Positions 27,901 to 40,332 are shown, numbered from the stretch's first letter. The stretch is DNA of 64,000 bases from Halichondria panicea (GCF_963675165.1 NC_087377.1:9813122-9877121); one strand, 5' to 3'. A program made the numbers and translations. Notes: a model not told the origin generated them from the letters alone.

Positions 27901-30123
27901 ATATGTGCCATATATAGCTAATGTCCTTTATAGAGAGGTTGTCCTTTGGTGGGAGCTATTATTACCTATACCTATTATTACTATTTTCTCCTTTCGTCAT
28001 ATACGGCCGGGGACCGAGGCTTACTAGATAATTATGCAGACTTTACTTCCTTCACCCCACCCCACCCCCATGCAGTATTGTGAGGTTTCTGCTCCGAGCA
28101 CCAACTGCAACTGTCCAGACGGCTCCAAATGAACAGAGTTCCAAGATAGAGAAGCTCCTACCTCCTTTGAGTTCCCCATCACTGGTCTGCAGCCGCACAC
28201 TTTGTACTGTGTTCAGAGTGTGGGTCAGTACCGGGAGATACCCGGGAGGACGGTAGCAGGAGGAGAGGTTACTCCTGGACTGGGACATGCCGAGGAGGAA
28301 GCAAGAACTCTGGGTGAGGACAGCTGTGTGTACTGCTACATGTAACTTTGAGTTAGGACCGTCCAATTTCAAATCTTTGAAATATACATGCAAAATAATG
28401 ATGTGCATACGTGATTGTTTTCTGATTGAAATGTTTGGAAAAATCATGAGCCTCAAATGGTGAATTAGACCTGTTTTTAATTTTGTTTTTAGACTGTCAG
28501 AGAGCACACTTACTTCTAACAAAATCTAAACATAAATAATTATATTGTTTAATGGCTGCAAGCAGTTCTACAGCTAAACATCAACTTTACCTCATATTTG
28601 TGGCCATGCATTTGGGACACAGCACACTATATACCACAGCACACTATACTTAGTACCACTTCCGTTGCCAATCCCTCTCTCTTCATACATGGTGTACCTA
28701 GTCTAGACCATTATTATTATATAGACCGCAATCACATTGTCAAAGTTGCTGGAAAGCACCAAAAAGCGTGGAAACAAGCGAGCATGTGAGATGATGGATC
28801 CGTTACAGCATCATTAATTTACATACACATTTTCTATACAGGCCTATTCATAATAATTATATACGGTGCAAGCAATTGAGGGTCATTAGGGTTCAAGTTT
28901 TATGTCAGTGATATTGTATCCATGTAATTGACATTCAAGTGTTAAGATGTCGATCTGTTTGTGAAACCTGGTTAAGTAAAAGTATACAGTAGATGCTTGC
29001 ATATTTACACGGTTACAGAGTAATTATATATGTCCTTCTGTATGTATAGTCATATGGTTTTGAATTTTAAATAATAATGTTTTTGTAGTCAAGAGTAATA
29101 TCTGTATTGTTTTTTCTCCCCCATACAGCAACCCTGTCTCTTACTGCTACTCACAACAACCAACCATTGTTTTTCACTGATGTTATCTCACAACCCGATG
29201 GTTCAGGGTTCATAGTTATAATCTGTCACGGCCCTGGTAATCTTATGTGGACTAGCTCAAATAGAGCCCTCATACCTACCAACCAGAGTGGAACTTTGTT
29301 TCAAATGTTTGACAGTATTGGTGAACAAGTCTCTTTGATATTCCGGAGTTTTTCTTTTAATGAAGTGGCAGTGTATACGTGTGAGAGCTCTTTGAGCGAT
29401 ATCCTATTACTGAGAGTGTCCTTGTCACTACCTGTGAGTTCTGTTATAGGGTAAATAGTGTCAATTTGTCTTTCAGGGAACTTAATTCAGCTTTATAGTG
29501 CCCGGTTACATCATCATGTATAGTGCATGTATAGGCCCTTGAGGACAAGGATCCTAATGACAGCTCAGTTTCCACAAGTGTGTACATATAATGGGCATTG
29601 TAATTGTGGGGGTATTCTACTATAGCGCAGCCAACTATTCAACAATAATTATGTACTAATCACATTCCTCCCAATGACAAATTAGCAAAATTTGGTCTTG
29701 GTTACCATGGAAAAGAACACCTGCATGCATATACTGCCATGTATTAACAAACAATGACTAACAATAGCCTGTTACATATTGTATTCTATAACAGGTGCAC
29801 TCATTTTACAATTCCACCACATACACATGCATGCATAGCTGATCCAGCTGTCTTCATTGGTACCACAGTCATAAAGGTTCTGGAGGGGGATTCAGTATCT
29901 ATCGAGGCAGGTATTTACTCTTCTAGCCCGTCTGAAGTACAGTGGTTTCTTGGAATGCAGTTTCTTGATATTGGTAGCGACCCCCAGCTTTCTCAGACCA
30001 TCGAGGGGAACGTTTACACACTAAACATTGCTAGTATCAACAGTCAACGAGTGGGCCTGTACTCTGTCGTGGTGAATCGCAATGGGCAGACTGCTTTTGA
30101 TGATGTCACCGTTTCATATTCAT
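18928..30123 (+). CDS. RTK A, ectodomain exons (FN3, YWTD, Ig)
   Basis: Exon 1 (18928-18993) encodes a signal peptide, MRLLIGAIICLLATLQ. Further exons: 21645-21803, 21872-21998, 22068-22218, 22334-22492, 22570-22725, 22828-22932, 23797-23863, 23931-24130, 24240-24457, 24533-24831, 24988-25155, 25289-25494, 26444-26481, 26663-26825, 26887-27095, 27236-27403, 28076-28313, 29129-29450, 29795-30123. They encode about three FN3 modules, a YWTD-type propeller segment (LAYDWVARVVYYA, GFLYWIQSDRTS, DDRHLYWSGG), more FN3 modules (LNWTRGAIRGNED) and two Ig-like domains (WTSSNRALIP, YTCESS; VQWFLGMQF). FN3 with YWTD recalls Sevenless/ROS1. Phases join the Ig exons to the membrane exon at 31274. Apparent insertions near 22490 and 22671, a phase clash at 26481/26663 and an in-frame TGA at 28130 interrupt the frame. 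Confidence 0.7.
19015..19294. mobile_element. Tigger/pogo-like MITE in RTK A intron 1
   Basis: The left end ctacaacctcgattatccgg and right end ataatcgaggttttactg are inverted copies flanked by TA, the signature of Tigger-type pogo elements. About 280 bp with no transposase. It lies 21 bp beyond the donor of the signal-peptide exon. Confidence 0.8.
21158..21350. mobile_element. Inverted-repeat element in RTK A intron 1
   Basis: Ends cactctagtgtgaagccaga...ggctctcatctac and gtagatgagagcctctc...ttagattagtg form inverted repeats of about 36 bp around a loop of about 120 bp. No coding capacity. Confidence 0.7.
21380..21570 (+). repeat. GCATGCGC-core dispersed repeat, copy 1
   Basis: Runs from a stretch with ctttctatctacttcc through ttttactgagcat and atccaaagcccccag to gcgcatgcgcaagcag and ggatcaaggctaa. 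Closely similar copies lie at 34650-34916 and, reversed, at 63766-64000. The end resembles the agcctcgatcc-type end of the palindrome at 40172-40271. Confidence 0.8.
22976..23701. mobile_element. 725-bp inverted-repeat element in an RTK A intron
   Basis: Left end tactcaggtaggttaaggc and right end gccttaaccaacctgagta are inverted. Inner segments around 23235 (atcaaaagaaagctctta) and 23430 (aagagctttcttttgatac) are also inverted, so the whole unit can fold. It fills the intron between the exons ending at 22932 and starting at 23797. No transposase frame. Confidence 0.7.
25606..25744. repeat. Direct repeat pair, about 47 bp
   Basis: The phrase cacgtaagtaac followed by aagtgaaattgcctc and cttctgcaagca occurs at 25606-25652 and 25697-25744, in the intron after the FN3 exon ending at 25494. 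Confidence 0.65.
25919..25995 (+). repeat. 30-bp tandem repeat, 2.5 copies
   Basis: Units of gaggtgccaatttatgagcc plus 10 further bases, identical over the full copies. In one frame they read EVPIYEPYFP repeats, but the position is intronic in RTK A and no splice context supports coding. Confidence 0.75.
26840..26885. repeat. CA microsatellite abutting a splice acceptor
   Basis: A (CA)n run with a gcatgcat interruption directly precedes the acceptor CAG of the FN3 exon starting at 26887. It mirrors the arrangement at 2071-2094 in the mucin-like gene. Confidence 0.7.
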
Positions 30124-31273
30124 GTGAGTGCATGCTATGTAATAACGTACCTTGATCCTATACATGCATGCAATTTTCAGCATTGAATTTACTTGAGCTA
30201 GCTCATGCAGTGCAGATACATATAGGCACTGTTTAGGAGGTATCTTATGACTTAGAAGCCTCAGGGACTATATATGCTCACTGCGCTTGGGATACTATAT
30301 ACAACAGCCCCTATATATGCATGCAGTTTCTAAATACATGGATCATGCTTGCAGGGCCCTAAGAAGTGAATTGCAACAGTATATAAAGTTAACGAAATAG
30401 AGCACAGAGGGCGATTCACATCAATAACATGAGCATGCATGGGGAATGTATTGCACTGAAGCACAAGGGCTGAGTGCAATATAATTATGCCATGCATCCC
30501 GAGTGTGCGTGTCAGTATAATTAGTTTATATCCCGAGGGCATAGCAACATAACACTGTCTTATAGTAACACAACAAATAGAAGACAGAGACAACCCTATA
30601 CTTTAGACGATAATTGTTGTGCCAGTATAATTATGTCTGCAGCGTATAACATTGGTATGGACCAACGAATGGCTTGACAAAAAAGTGTGAGGCCAACGCA
30701 TGCACTACTGCAAAACAGTCTCACCCCACTTCTGCTGCTGCAAAACAGCTCAAGCCCCCAACAAAAAGAGCCGCTTCTAGGTGCTTAGTGCTATGGCCTA
30801 TTTTATATGGTGAAGCAGAATTGAAGGACCTATGTATAAGCCATACATGCATGCATCACGAGGACTAGACTAGGAACACAGAATTTTCATTATGATCATT
30901 ATGACTTTATGGTTAGTGCATTATGCTGCATATTGCACTTAGCAACAACGTAGCAACGGGATATAGCTATATAATATGCACTGGCATAAAAAGTATAAGC
31001 CCTTGAAGCTACATGTGCATGCATGACTCAAGTCTAATAACTTTTACAAGGGGAAAAAAACTGGTCGAAGTACAAAGTGGGCAGTACTATTGTCTCAAAA
31101 TGTTTTACATACAAAAACATGCAGTACGGTTAGATACAACTGACTTTTGTGTTGCCAACATTTTATTCATTATTTGGAGGTTTGTACTGTGTGTGTGCAT
31201 AAACGCTACGTGTATTCTGCTGATATATTTGCCTGATCATTTCCCCAAAATTCATGTATAAATAATTATACAG

Positions 31274-34200
31274 CTACAAGTGGGTTCAACTCCGTGATAA
31301 TCAGCGTCGTCGTTGTCATGGTGGTGGCTGCTCTTGCTCTTGCTCTACTGGCTATAGTTTGCTGTGTCTGTATTAGAAGGTCGAGAGGAAACAGAGTAGA
31401 AATGCGACGAGTGTCTACTAAAAGGTAAAGCGCCTTTACAATTACCTGAGCTCTTCAAAAATTAATGTGCTCCAGCTAGTATTTGAACCAGCTACTGTAT
31501 ATATAGTGACCTTGTTTTGTGATGTTGCATTGTTAAATCTTTTTTATAGAATGAGGAAGCTGTCTGATCAAAGCACTTTTTTGGGTAAGTGGTGTGTGTG
31601 CTGTGTTATGTCTCGGTTGCACATGCGCCGCAAGGTATATACGGTATAGTATGTGTGTGAATGTATAAAATTATATAACTGCTCTACTGTTGCAATGCAA
31701 TAATTAAGGTGTAAATGATAGGCTTCTAGCCAATTTTTCTTGGATTTTGACTCATGGACTTGCAAACTGCCATTGAAGTATCTTACTGAGAACCTTGCGT
31801 AGCACAATGTTAACTATTCTACTTATATAGTTAATTATAAAAAATTATCTGCAGTAGAGCATAGATAATTTTAGTTGCCAGAGTAATTAAAGAGCTGCAA
31901 ACGTTTCACTGCATATCATAATTATGCCTCGGTGTGCATGCGCAAGTGAGGTATACGGTATAGTGTGTCTGTGTGTGTGTGTGCATGTGTGTGTGTAGAC
32001 TGCTAATTTATGTCATTCTGCAGATTATCAAATGCAAGAGATTGTGAAGTTTGTTCCAGAATCAATGAGAATTCCCAGCTCAAATCTAAAATTGCAAAAT
32101 GCAGTCGGTCAAGGTATCTATATACCAGCACATACCAATAATTATTAGGAATAATAATTATTATTATGAGTAATATCAAGAGTAGAGTAATATCAAGAGT
32201 ATAATAATAGAGAGAGTATTGAACGTAGGCATACTGTACATCAGATGTATGCGGAGAGTTTGCACACTGACCAATCCAAGTGTGGGTGATGTAATCTACT
32301 TTCTTACATCACCCACGCTTGGATTGGTCAGTGTGCAAATTCCAAACTTGTGACAGACACAGGAAGTCACGTTACTCTCCGCATACATCTGATACACTGT
32401 ATGCCTACATTCAATACTCTCTCTCTACTATATATTAGCATGCTTGTTTCAATATTTGCTCGTTTATTCCCACCATCAAGGTATCTATAATTATACCATC
32501 ACATGCATACCTAATTATGAGTAATATGCTGAGTTTAGTCTCATGTTAATCTTCGCTCATTTGTTCCCACCATTCTAGGAGCCTTTGGGATTGTGTACAA
32601 AGGACTACTAATGGACTGGAACAACATTGCCATGAGGGGCGTGGCTTTGAAAACACTGAAAGGTATAGCTATATAAACACTACAATTGCATCTATACAGA
32701 CTGAACAATGTCAATTGCTTCCAGTAGTCCCATAGTTATACCCACCCCCTCCAGGTATATTCACTCCCAATGACGTAGAGAGCATGGTGAGTGAGATCTC
32801 CAAGATGCAAGAGTTCCACCACCCTCACGTTATGCCCCTTATTGGAGTGTGTCTCGACGCTGGACCTGGTGTTTCCATAGTGATGCCGTATATGACTTAC
32901 GGGAGTCTACTAGACTACTTGAAGAAAGAGAGATCTACACTAGAGTTGGCAGAGGGAGATAATTCTGATAAGGTATACTTTCCCAAATATCCATGATAAT
33001 TATTGTCAAATTTGTTGGATTTTGATCTAAGCATTTATAATTAAGTCATACATAATAATTACTGAATGATTTTGACATTGGTCACTGTTAGTTGGGCGTG
33101 GTCCAACCTTGGACGCTCATGTAGGGTTGGGCACCACTGCAATGCCATGTTTTGTTCCATTGGTACTTATTATTAGGCATGTTTTATCTAGGATTAAAAA
33201 TTTGGAGGGGAAGGTTTGGGCGCGCGTAAACACGACGCAAAATGTTTTGCCACTCCCACATTTGTTGATTACACTCTATTACATGCATCACAGTAATTTA
33301 GATGTTGTATATCACAGACAGTACTAATGTAATAATTATTTATTTATTTACAAACATTTGGGGAAGGAAGCTGAGCATTTTGGGGGGAAAGATTCACCCC
33401 TGCCCCCCCACTAGATGAAACCCTGTTAGGGTGTGGCTAACCCTGATTAGATCATGTTAGCCATAAATACTGCAATCTGATTGGCTAAAGGTAGTGTTCT
33501 ATCCAACTTAGAAAATCATGTACTACTTACAACACTTAGGTAATCATGTATAGCAAAGAACATTCAAATCTGATTGGCTAGAACTCATGGTTGCTATATG
33601 ATCAAAAATGCTTAGATACTATTTAGAAAGTTTCCACATGATTTATGAACCTTTCAATGCAAAGCCCCACTACCCCCCTCCCGGGAAAAGGGGGAGCTTT
33701 GTCAATTTGGAGGTGCAAAGGTGCGACTCTCCTCCTGGGAAATTTTATTTGACAAACCCCTGGCAAATACCCCAGGGCATGACAGTCGACACAATAATAA
33801 TTGCAGAGTTTAGTATACAGACAAACAGCTATGATTTTACAAAGTTCCCACCCCCAGGGCTAGGTTTTACTAACAAAACTCCCACAAAGCCCCCCCCTTG
33901 TCCCGGGAGGGGGATATAGTGGGGCTTTGCATTGATAGGTGCATTAGAAGCCCTCAGGCCTAGTAGAACCCTCAATATGTTGGGGATACTACAACTAGCC
34001 CTTTGTGCTTCTAAATCATGTCGAAACTTCCTATATGATTAATGATGGGAAACTGCATTTAGATTGCTAATGCATGCAGAGTCAATTTTGCATGCCACTA
34101 GCTCTAACTGACCTGGTGTGTTCCTCGGGCTTGTCTACTATTGATTTGACTATAAGAGAATTACTATTGTTACTGATCATGACTCCTTCATAAATGAGCC

Positions 34201-37200
34201 ACGCCTTAATTCGGCATTCCAACACTGCAATCTGATTGGGCTGCAACATTTCTGCAAAACCAGACATTGCAGAGGTGCCCAACTTCATCCAAGGTTGGGC
34301 CACGCCGGATCACTATAAGACTCATGCTTCACTTTCAGAGCCTTTGCTTTCATCCAACATGACGCTAGCCTCCTTCACTGGCCTGCTACTGACTTGCTTG
34401 CGCATGCACAAAGTTATTGGAGAGAAAATAATTATCCTGACAAAGTAGTTAAAGTCAAACACAAAGCTATTATAGTTAGCTAGCTATCTAGAGACAGAGC
34501 TGTAGATTTGTTCTACAGCTATTTTCTTTCTGGTATAGTGCAGTAGTATATAGTAGACTTTCATCAAAGCTAGTATTAGATGGGCGTGGCCTGTCCGTAT
34601 AGGCTCTTGTCAGCTTTCACTCCATTCAGGCAATTGTCATCCACACTGTTGCAGACTGTGAGTCTTTTGTTAACATAGCAGGCGAAGGGTATAGCTATCA
34701 GAATGCCATCACATGGGCTAGAATTGAAACCTTCAATGCAACTTTCTATCTACTTCCTTAATTCAATCCACTTCCGTTCGTTGTGACGTCATTGTTTTAC
34801 TGAGCATATACGATGTTATCCAAAGCCCCCAGAAACCGGGGGGAGATTTGGCGCATGCGCAAGCAGTTGTTACCAGGCCCACTTCCCTAATGAAGTGCGG
34901 CCTTGGATCGAGGCTAACATGAGTTAAACGTTTGTAGGTATTTTCTGTCAGAAAGCTGCTGTTCAAGATCTGTCATCAGATAGCTCTTGGAATGGCATAT
35001 CTTGCTCAAAACACATTCGTCCATCGAGACCTGGCTGCCAGAAACTGCATGTGAGTCACTGAATTGGTGTTTGCAGCATGCACGAGTGCACAGTATGCAT
35101 GCATGTGAAGCAGCTGTATGGTCATTTCACATGCTTAGGTCACAGCAAAAATATCATTATTACACTGACTGCATGTACATGGTATTTTAGGTTGGATTCA
35201 AATGGTGACGTCAAAGTGGGTGATTTTGGCCTTGCTGAGGATGTGTACAGTACTGGTTACTTCAGACAAAGTGATTCCGAGAGGGTCAAACTTCCATACA
35301 AATGGTTGGCACTGGAGAGTTTAAACGATGCCATCTTTAACGAGAAGACTGACGTGGTACGTACCATCAATGCTCTGAACAGCTTTTTGATGATTATTAT
35401 AGAAATAAAGAATGCAACATTTTATCATGCTCTAGACTGTGGTTTATGGACCATCAAAACTGAATTATTTGCTTGACATACTGTGTCTCCAATAATAGTG
35501 GTCGTATGGTGTGACCGTGTGGGAGGTCTTCAGTGGCGGCCGGATCCCCTACCCTGCATTGGACCCAATGTCTCTAGTGGCTCTACTCAGAGAGGGCAGG
35601 AGATTGGAGCCTCCTCAGAATGTTGCCTGTTCTACAGAAATGTATTCAGAGTGTTGATGAATTTCACAATTAACACGCAATTTATTTTAAGTTATGGCTA
35701 GCATTATAATTATTTGGCAAATAAGCTAATTGACCAAATGTTTAATTTAGCGTCTCAGGCACACGGCTATATAGCTATGACGTATAAAATTATGTTCCTA
35801 TATGATGCTTACATGCTCCTTTTCTCTCCTATTCTTCCATAAGGTGTCTGAGTTGTAGCAATAATTATTACAGGTTTTCCACTGGAGAGATAACGCTAAA
35901 ATAATTTGAAGTACCGGCTCAGCAGGTTAAAGTACATGTATATGTTTACAATGAAATTTTAGGCCAACAGTAGTTAATTCATGAAGCTTCAAAGCATTGC
36001 AGTTTAAAATTAAATCTCAGCTTAAATTGGCAAATCAATTCGCAAAATTAATAGTTATGTAGAACTGCATGCATTTATTCACTTAGTTATGTAAATTATA
36101 CTGAGCTGATTGTATTACTGCAGAGTCTCATTAATGGCTAGATGTTGGTGCGAGAATTCTGAAAACAGGCCATCATTCGATGAGCTAGCAGCTGAATTGG
36201 ATAGAGCTCTGACCACCATGGTTGGCTACGTGGAGCTAAACATGGAGCTAAAAGTTGCCATTCCCGAGGAGGAACTCGGTAAGCAATTGAACACAATTAA
36301 TGTTTCCTTTGAACGGAGCTAGACACTGTATTGGAGGTATTTTTGTGATCGTCATTGCTTTTTAGCAAGTTCAACAAATGTACTTTTGATTTTGCATAAG
36401 ATGTGTCCTGATTTTGTGGGTGAATTTCCTGTGAGTTAATTATGTTAGTGATGTATTAGTGTTTGACTGGTTGACACATAATCTTAGTCTGTTTCTCTCG
36501 GTAGAGTATGATTACGTTTTGTCACTTGAAGGACAGATAAAGCTTGCCAAGGCTTCCACTGAGGAGGTTGCCATGGAGACAAATGCTGCGTACGGGTTAA
36601 GAGCCAAAGATCAGTTACAAACTGAAGAAGTACTCGTGGAGGCTTATGGAATAAGAAAAGATCTTGAACTGAACATGGAGATAGTTGCAATCACTGAGGA
36701 TGAATCCGGTAAACAATAATTGAAGGTGCAATAGCTACAAACTATAGGATTGGCCAGTGGTTTACTATAACTATGATAGAGCAATTTAAACAGATATTTA
36801 AACTGTCATAACTCATTGGAACTGACGATACAACTGAATTCTACAGTCCTTGTGTATGTATGTGGGACATACAAAATTGTAAAATTAATGCCGGTTTGTG
36901 TGTAGATTATAAAACCACAATTTTTTTTACTAACTATAGTAGAGTGGTTGGTAAGCTGTTTCCTCTAGGATATTCTTAATTCACTCATGCAGTTTCTAAA
37001 AACCATAACATTATACTCTGGCTTATTATTCTCAGATTTGCAAGCGCTTTCACAAACACCTCGTGGCTATTTCTTAGATAAACACCACAGCTCTTTTTTA
37101 AGGACTGTTGTCACAGTAGCTGTTGCACATCTGCAGCCCATGCAGCTTCACCTATATACTCAGCTACTACTCTGAAACTGTACATTGTAATGAAACGTAT

Positions 37201-37866
37201 ACGTATACATCAACAAATAATGCTGTCTTCTCTTTTCTAACTTCTATTTATTGCTGCAGTGGATGGACAATGTTGTAATAGGCCGTACAAACAAGTGACT
37301 GAGAGAGAGCTGTAGATTAATATGCGTGTACAGTATATAACTCATTGTGATTAGTAAGGCTTTTGTTTACAAAAAAAGTAAATTGGGATGAACCTCCCCC
37401 AGCAACTCCGAAAAGAGGACAAAAGCTCTGCTCTCATAATTGTAATTCTAAGTAAAACTTTGTAGTCTGTTTTGGTAAATTCAAGCTGACATGATTGTGT
37501 TTAGAGTACCTTCTGATTTTGCATTCATGTTTGCAATAGTTTTATAAGGACTGATTTTACATATATCTATTTTTCTGTTTTTCTGTAGAGTGTGACTTCG
37601 TCCTCTCGCCTAAAGAACAGATGAAGCTTGCTGAGGCTACGACTGAGGAGGTTGTCATGGAGACAAACGCTGCATATGGGTTAAGAGCCAGAGATCAGTT
37701 ACAAACTAAACAAGTACTCACGGAGACTAATGTCGCTTATGGGATAAGAAGTGAACAGGAAAATCTAGCCAAACGAGTTATTGAATTGGCCGACCTTTTC
37801 ACCAGTGAATCACAAAAACCACTACGGAATGGCTATCGAGGGTACAACGTTGATCAACACCACTAA
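31274..37866 (+). CDS. RTK A, membrane segment, tyrosine kinase and tail
   Basis: Exons 31274-31424, 31550-31584, 32024-32113, 32579-32662, 32755-32972, 34938-35050, 35191-35356, 35499-35641, 36124-36278, 36505-36708, 37589-37866 splice in one frame, about 545 codons. The first gives a membrane helix ([18 protein letters not shown]) with a CCVCIRRS stop-transfer. The kinase has the glycine loop GQGAFG, the lysine motif [42 protein letters not shown] and [13 protein letters not shown], all as needed for an active enzyme. The tail repeats a module with EYDYVLS/ECDFVLS and NAAYGLRA in the last two exons, plus GYVELNM, which are candidate phosphotyrosine sites. Exon sizes from the 35-nt exon through the 155-nt exon equal those of RTK B. 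A membrane receptor kinase is near certain; its ligand is unknown. Confidence 0.9.
32205..32430. mobile_element. Long-armed hairpin element in a kinase intron
   Basis: Arms of about 80-100 bp (agagagtattgaacgtaggc... and ...gcctacattcaatactctct) with inner arms ttgcacactgaccaatccaa and ttggattggtcagtgtgcaa. It sits between kinase exons ending at 32113 and starting at 32579. MITE-like, no coding capacity. Confidence 0.75.
33187..33417. repeat. Dispersed GC-rich short repeat, copy 2
   Basis: Shares its ends with 1520-1680 in reverse orientation: gaaggtttgggcgcgcgtaa at the left and cacccctgcccccccactag at the right. Confidence 0.55.
33654..33935. mobile_element. MITE with GC-rich terminal inverted repeats
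   Basis: Left end tcaatgcaaagccccactac and right end tagtggggctttgcattga are inverted, continuing into cctcccggg / cccgggagg. About 282 bp, in the long kinase intron of RTK A. Flanking sequence (tttccacatgatttatgaa on the left, cttctaaatcatgtcgaaac on the right) looks like a second, interrupted palindromic repeat, so the insertion appears nested. Confidence 0.8.
34650..34916 (+). repeat. GCATGCGC-core dispersed repeat, copy 2
   Basis: Reads from tgtgagtcttttgttaacat through tccacttccgttcgttgtga and gcgcatgcgcaagcag to ggatcgaggcta. It is the fullest copy within the window and ends 21 bp before the kinase exon at 34938. Confidence 0.85.
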
Positions 37867-37999
37867 TCTACTTATGTATGAACGATACTTATGTATGAAC
37901 GAAACTTTTAACCTTTATAGTGCAATATTTTTTCATTGTTTGTTGTATTTTGGCGTCAATCATAGTATGGTTAGTTATAGTAGTTGGGCATGGCCCAAC

Positions 38000-40171
38000 C
38001 TTCCGATAGGACGGGAGGTCGGTTGTAAGCTTATCGGAGATTTATTCTGTGCATGGAAGCATTAGAAATGGATTGGAAACACTTAGCGCCTTGAAAACTA
38101 TCCGCATTGTGCTCCAGGGTTAATCGAGGCCGCCTACTGTACATGGAAAAAATGGCCAAAAACTCAAAAAAGATACAAATGATTGTCTTACTGTCAGTGT
38201 GAGAATCCTGCTACTGAACTTTTACTTCTGTTTGATATTTCAGGCTATAATTATGACACACAGTATCAGATGTCCTGGCATGGCAGAATCATTTGCCTGG
38301 TAAGCTAGCTACGGCATATAATAATATAAAATATGCATGTGCACAAGTCTTTTCTTCCCATCTTCTCAGTTATAATAGATATAAATATATACTGAACTCC
38401 AGATCCTGAAAGAATCAATTTTCTTCTCTCTTGAGGCTACAAAACATTACAATGATACCATAATAAATACAATAGCAATAGATGCATGTATATAAACAAG
38501 TCTTTTCTTCTCAGTGAGCATGAGTTTATATAGATAAGCTAACTTTAATGTTATAGAAACTAATAAAACACTATAAATATTTTTTGAGCGAAAGCATAAC
38601 ATGGCGAGAGGCATTGCATTCCCCATTGCATTAGCACAGCGCAGCTTGGAAATTAATGCCATCGTGACTATCATAACCATAAAGTATTTCATTTCCCCCA
38701 TTTCTTATTTCCTCATTTCCTGTTTTTCATTCTGATTGCACATGTGCAAACAGCCAGTACTACTGGCAGTAGCGCAGGCTTTCTCGTGTAAGAGACAAAG
38801 AGTTTTACAGCAGCCTCAAGACCACTGTCACAGACCATAACATTATTTATAGATACACCTCCAGTTGCAGTTGATAAGACACAGATACAACTTGAGGTGA
38901 GAATCTAGATCTATAGTGTAGAGAAATGTCTAGGCGCCAATGGCCGCAGCTCTAAATCGTCTAATTTATCTGTTATATATTATTTTGTGCATCAAAGAAG
39001 ATTTTTCTGTCGCTTTTAAGGGGCCATTATCTAACAGCTTGCAGTCAGACCTTGCCCTATGGTCATGCATTGCTAATAATAGCTAACTGTTTAAATAGAG
39101 CCTTCTGATACAAGAGAGAGAGTTCGAAAATCGTGGCTATATATGTGTTCGAACTCCAATAGTTGAGTGTTTAGCTTTGTCACTCTGTCGAGGAAGCAAA
39201 ACTTTGTTCAGTGTTGGCTGTGAGTTCGAACTTGAGTAGAGCCTACCTAGACTATACCTATACTAGTAGGTACTATCAGCTTACACATGCGCACTGGGGC
39301 ATAATGAACAGAGCTTGGCAACTGAAGTTAAGCCGCTGTCGTTAAGAATAAGCATTCAAAAATAGTATAATGTATATATATATATAATTATGTGTTCGAT
39401 AAATCGGTGGTTTACTCAAATCAAATCATATCCACTGGATTTCAAAACTGGAGTGTAGCTATATACTTCAGAGTGCAATTATGATATCTAGATTTCATTC
39501 AGAATTCTGATGTCATCATTATTATAGATGTGTTGAACTGCTGTAGCAAGCGAGGTATACTGTATAGTGTGTCTGCATGTCTGTCTGTCTGTCTGCATGT
39601 GTATAGACTGCTACAGCTGCATGCTCAAGGATCATACAATGAAGGCAAGCCTTTTAGTCATGTTTTATTGGATTTAATTCGTGGATTTACACTAGCTTTG
39701 TTCTCGAGTTATGCCTATATACATAGTTTTGTCTTTGGAAAGTTCCTAACTGCTACTCAACTCAATGTGATGAAACTGTCTCAATGTTTTGTGCGTGCAA
39801 TGAATGTTGCTATGTTTTTTATAGGAGGTAAAAGTTCCATGACGTATTTGTCAGATTTTTTTTTATTTACCTGCCTATATACTAGTAAAAATATTGGCTA
39901 AAAATCCGTGAAACAGATGATAATTAGTTTTAATTTGTCTGGCTTTATTCTCTAGACAAAAAGGATACATGCGCATGCACATGTTAATTGTGATGCCAAA
40001 AACCATTATAGACTCCACAGTTTACTCAAACACTTTCACAGTTACTGTATACAATCCACAGTTTACTCAAAAACTATTAAAATGAAAGCACTGCGCGCGG
40101 GTGCATGCATGCTGATGCCCCAGCGTATGTGTCAAAGCTATACATAACATAAATCTACTAGCTATTAGGCC
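38000..40171. other. Intergenic between RTK A and RTK B
   Basis: No gene recognised. It contains a dispersed-repeat fragment at about 39544-39760 (gcgaggtatactgtatagtg, actgctacagctgc, ttggatttaattcgtggatt) that also occurs at 31610-31760, 45605-45830 and, reversed, 60865-61050. Confidence 0.45.
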
Positions 40172-40271
40172 TAGCCTCGATCCCGGGCCGAGTTTTTTCA
40201 CTTTTTTAACAGTTAGGCAAACAACTAGCTAACCGTTATAAAAGCGAAAACTCGGCCTGGGATCAAGGCTA
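40172..40271. mobile_element. Short palindromic element
   Basis: Ends tagcctcgatcccgggccga and tcggcctgggatcaaggcta are inverted copies, about 100 bp overall. The terminus is shared with the GCATGCGC-core repeats. Confidence 0.7.
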
Positions 40272-40332
40272 CTACTAGACCCTGATAAATTACGCTTTTT
40301 TTTCACCCATTCAATTCTATTCTTGAAAAACG

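Noticed and set aside
28052-28522. 156-codon minus-strand frame
   Set aside because: Antisense shadow of the FN3 exon at 28076-28313.
33608-33919. 103-codon frame rich in Pro
   Set aside because: Follows the GC-rich inverted repeats of a MITE; no protein signature.
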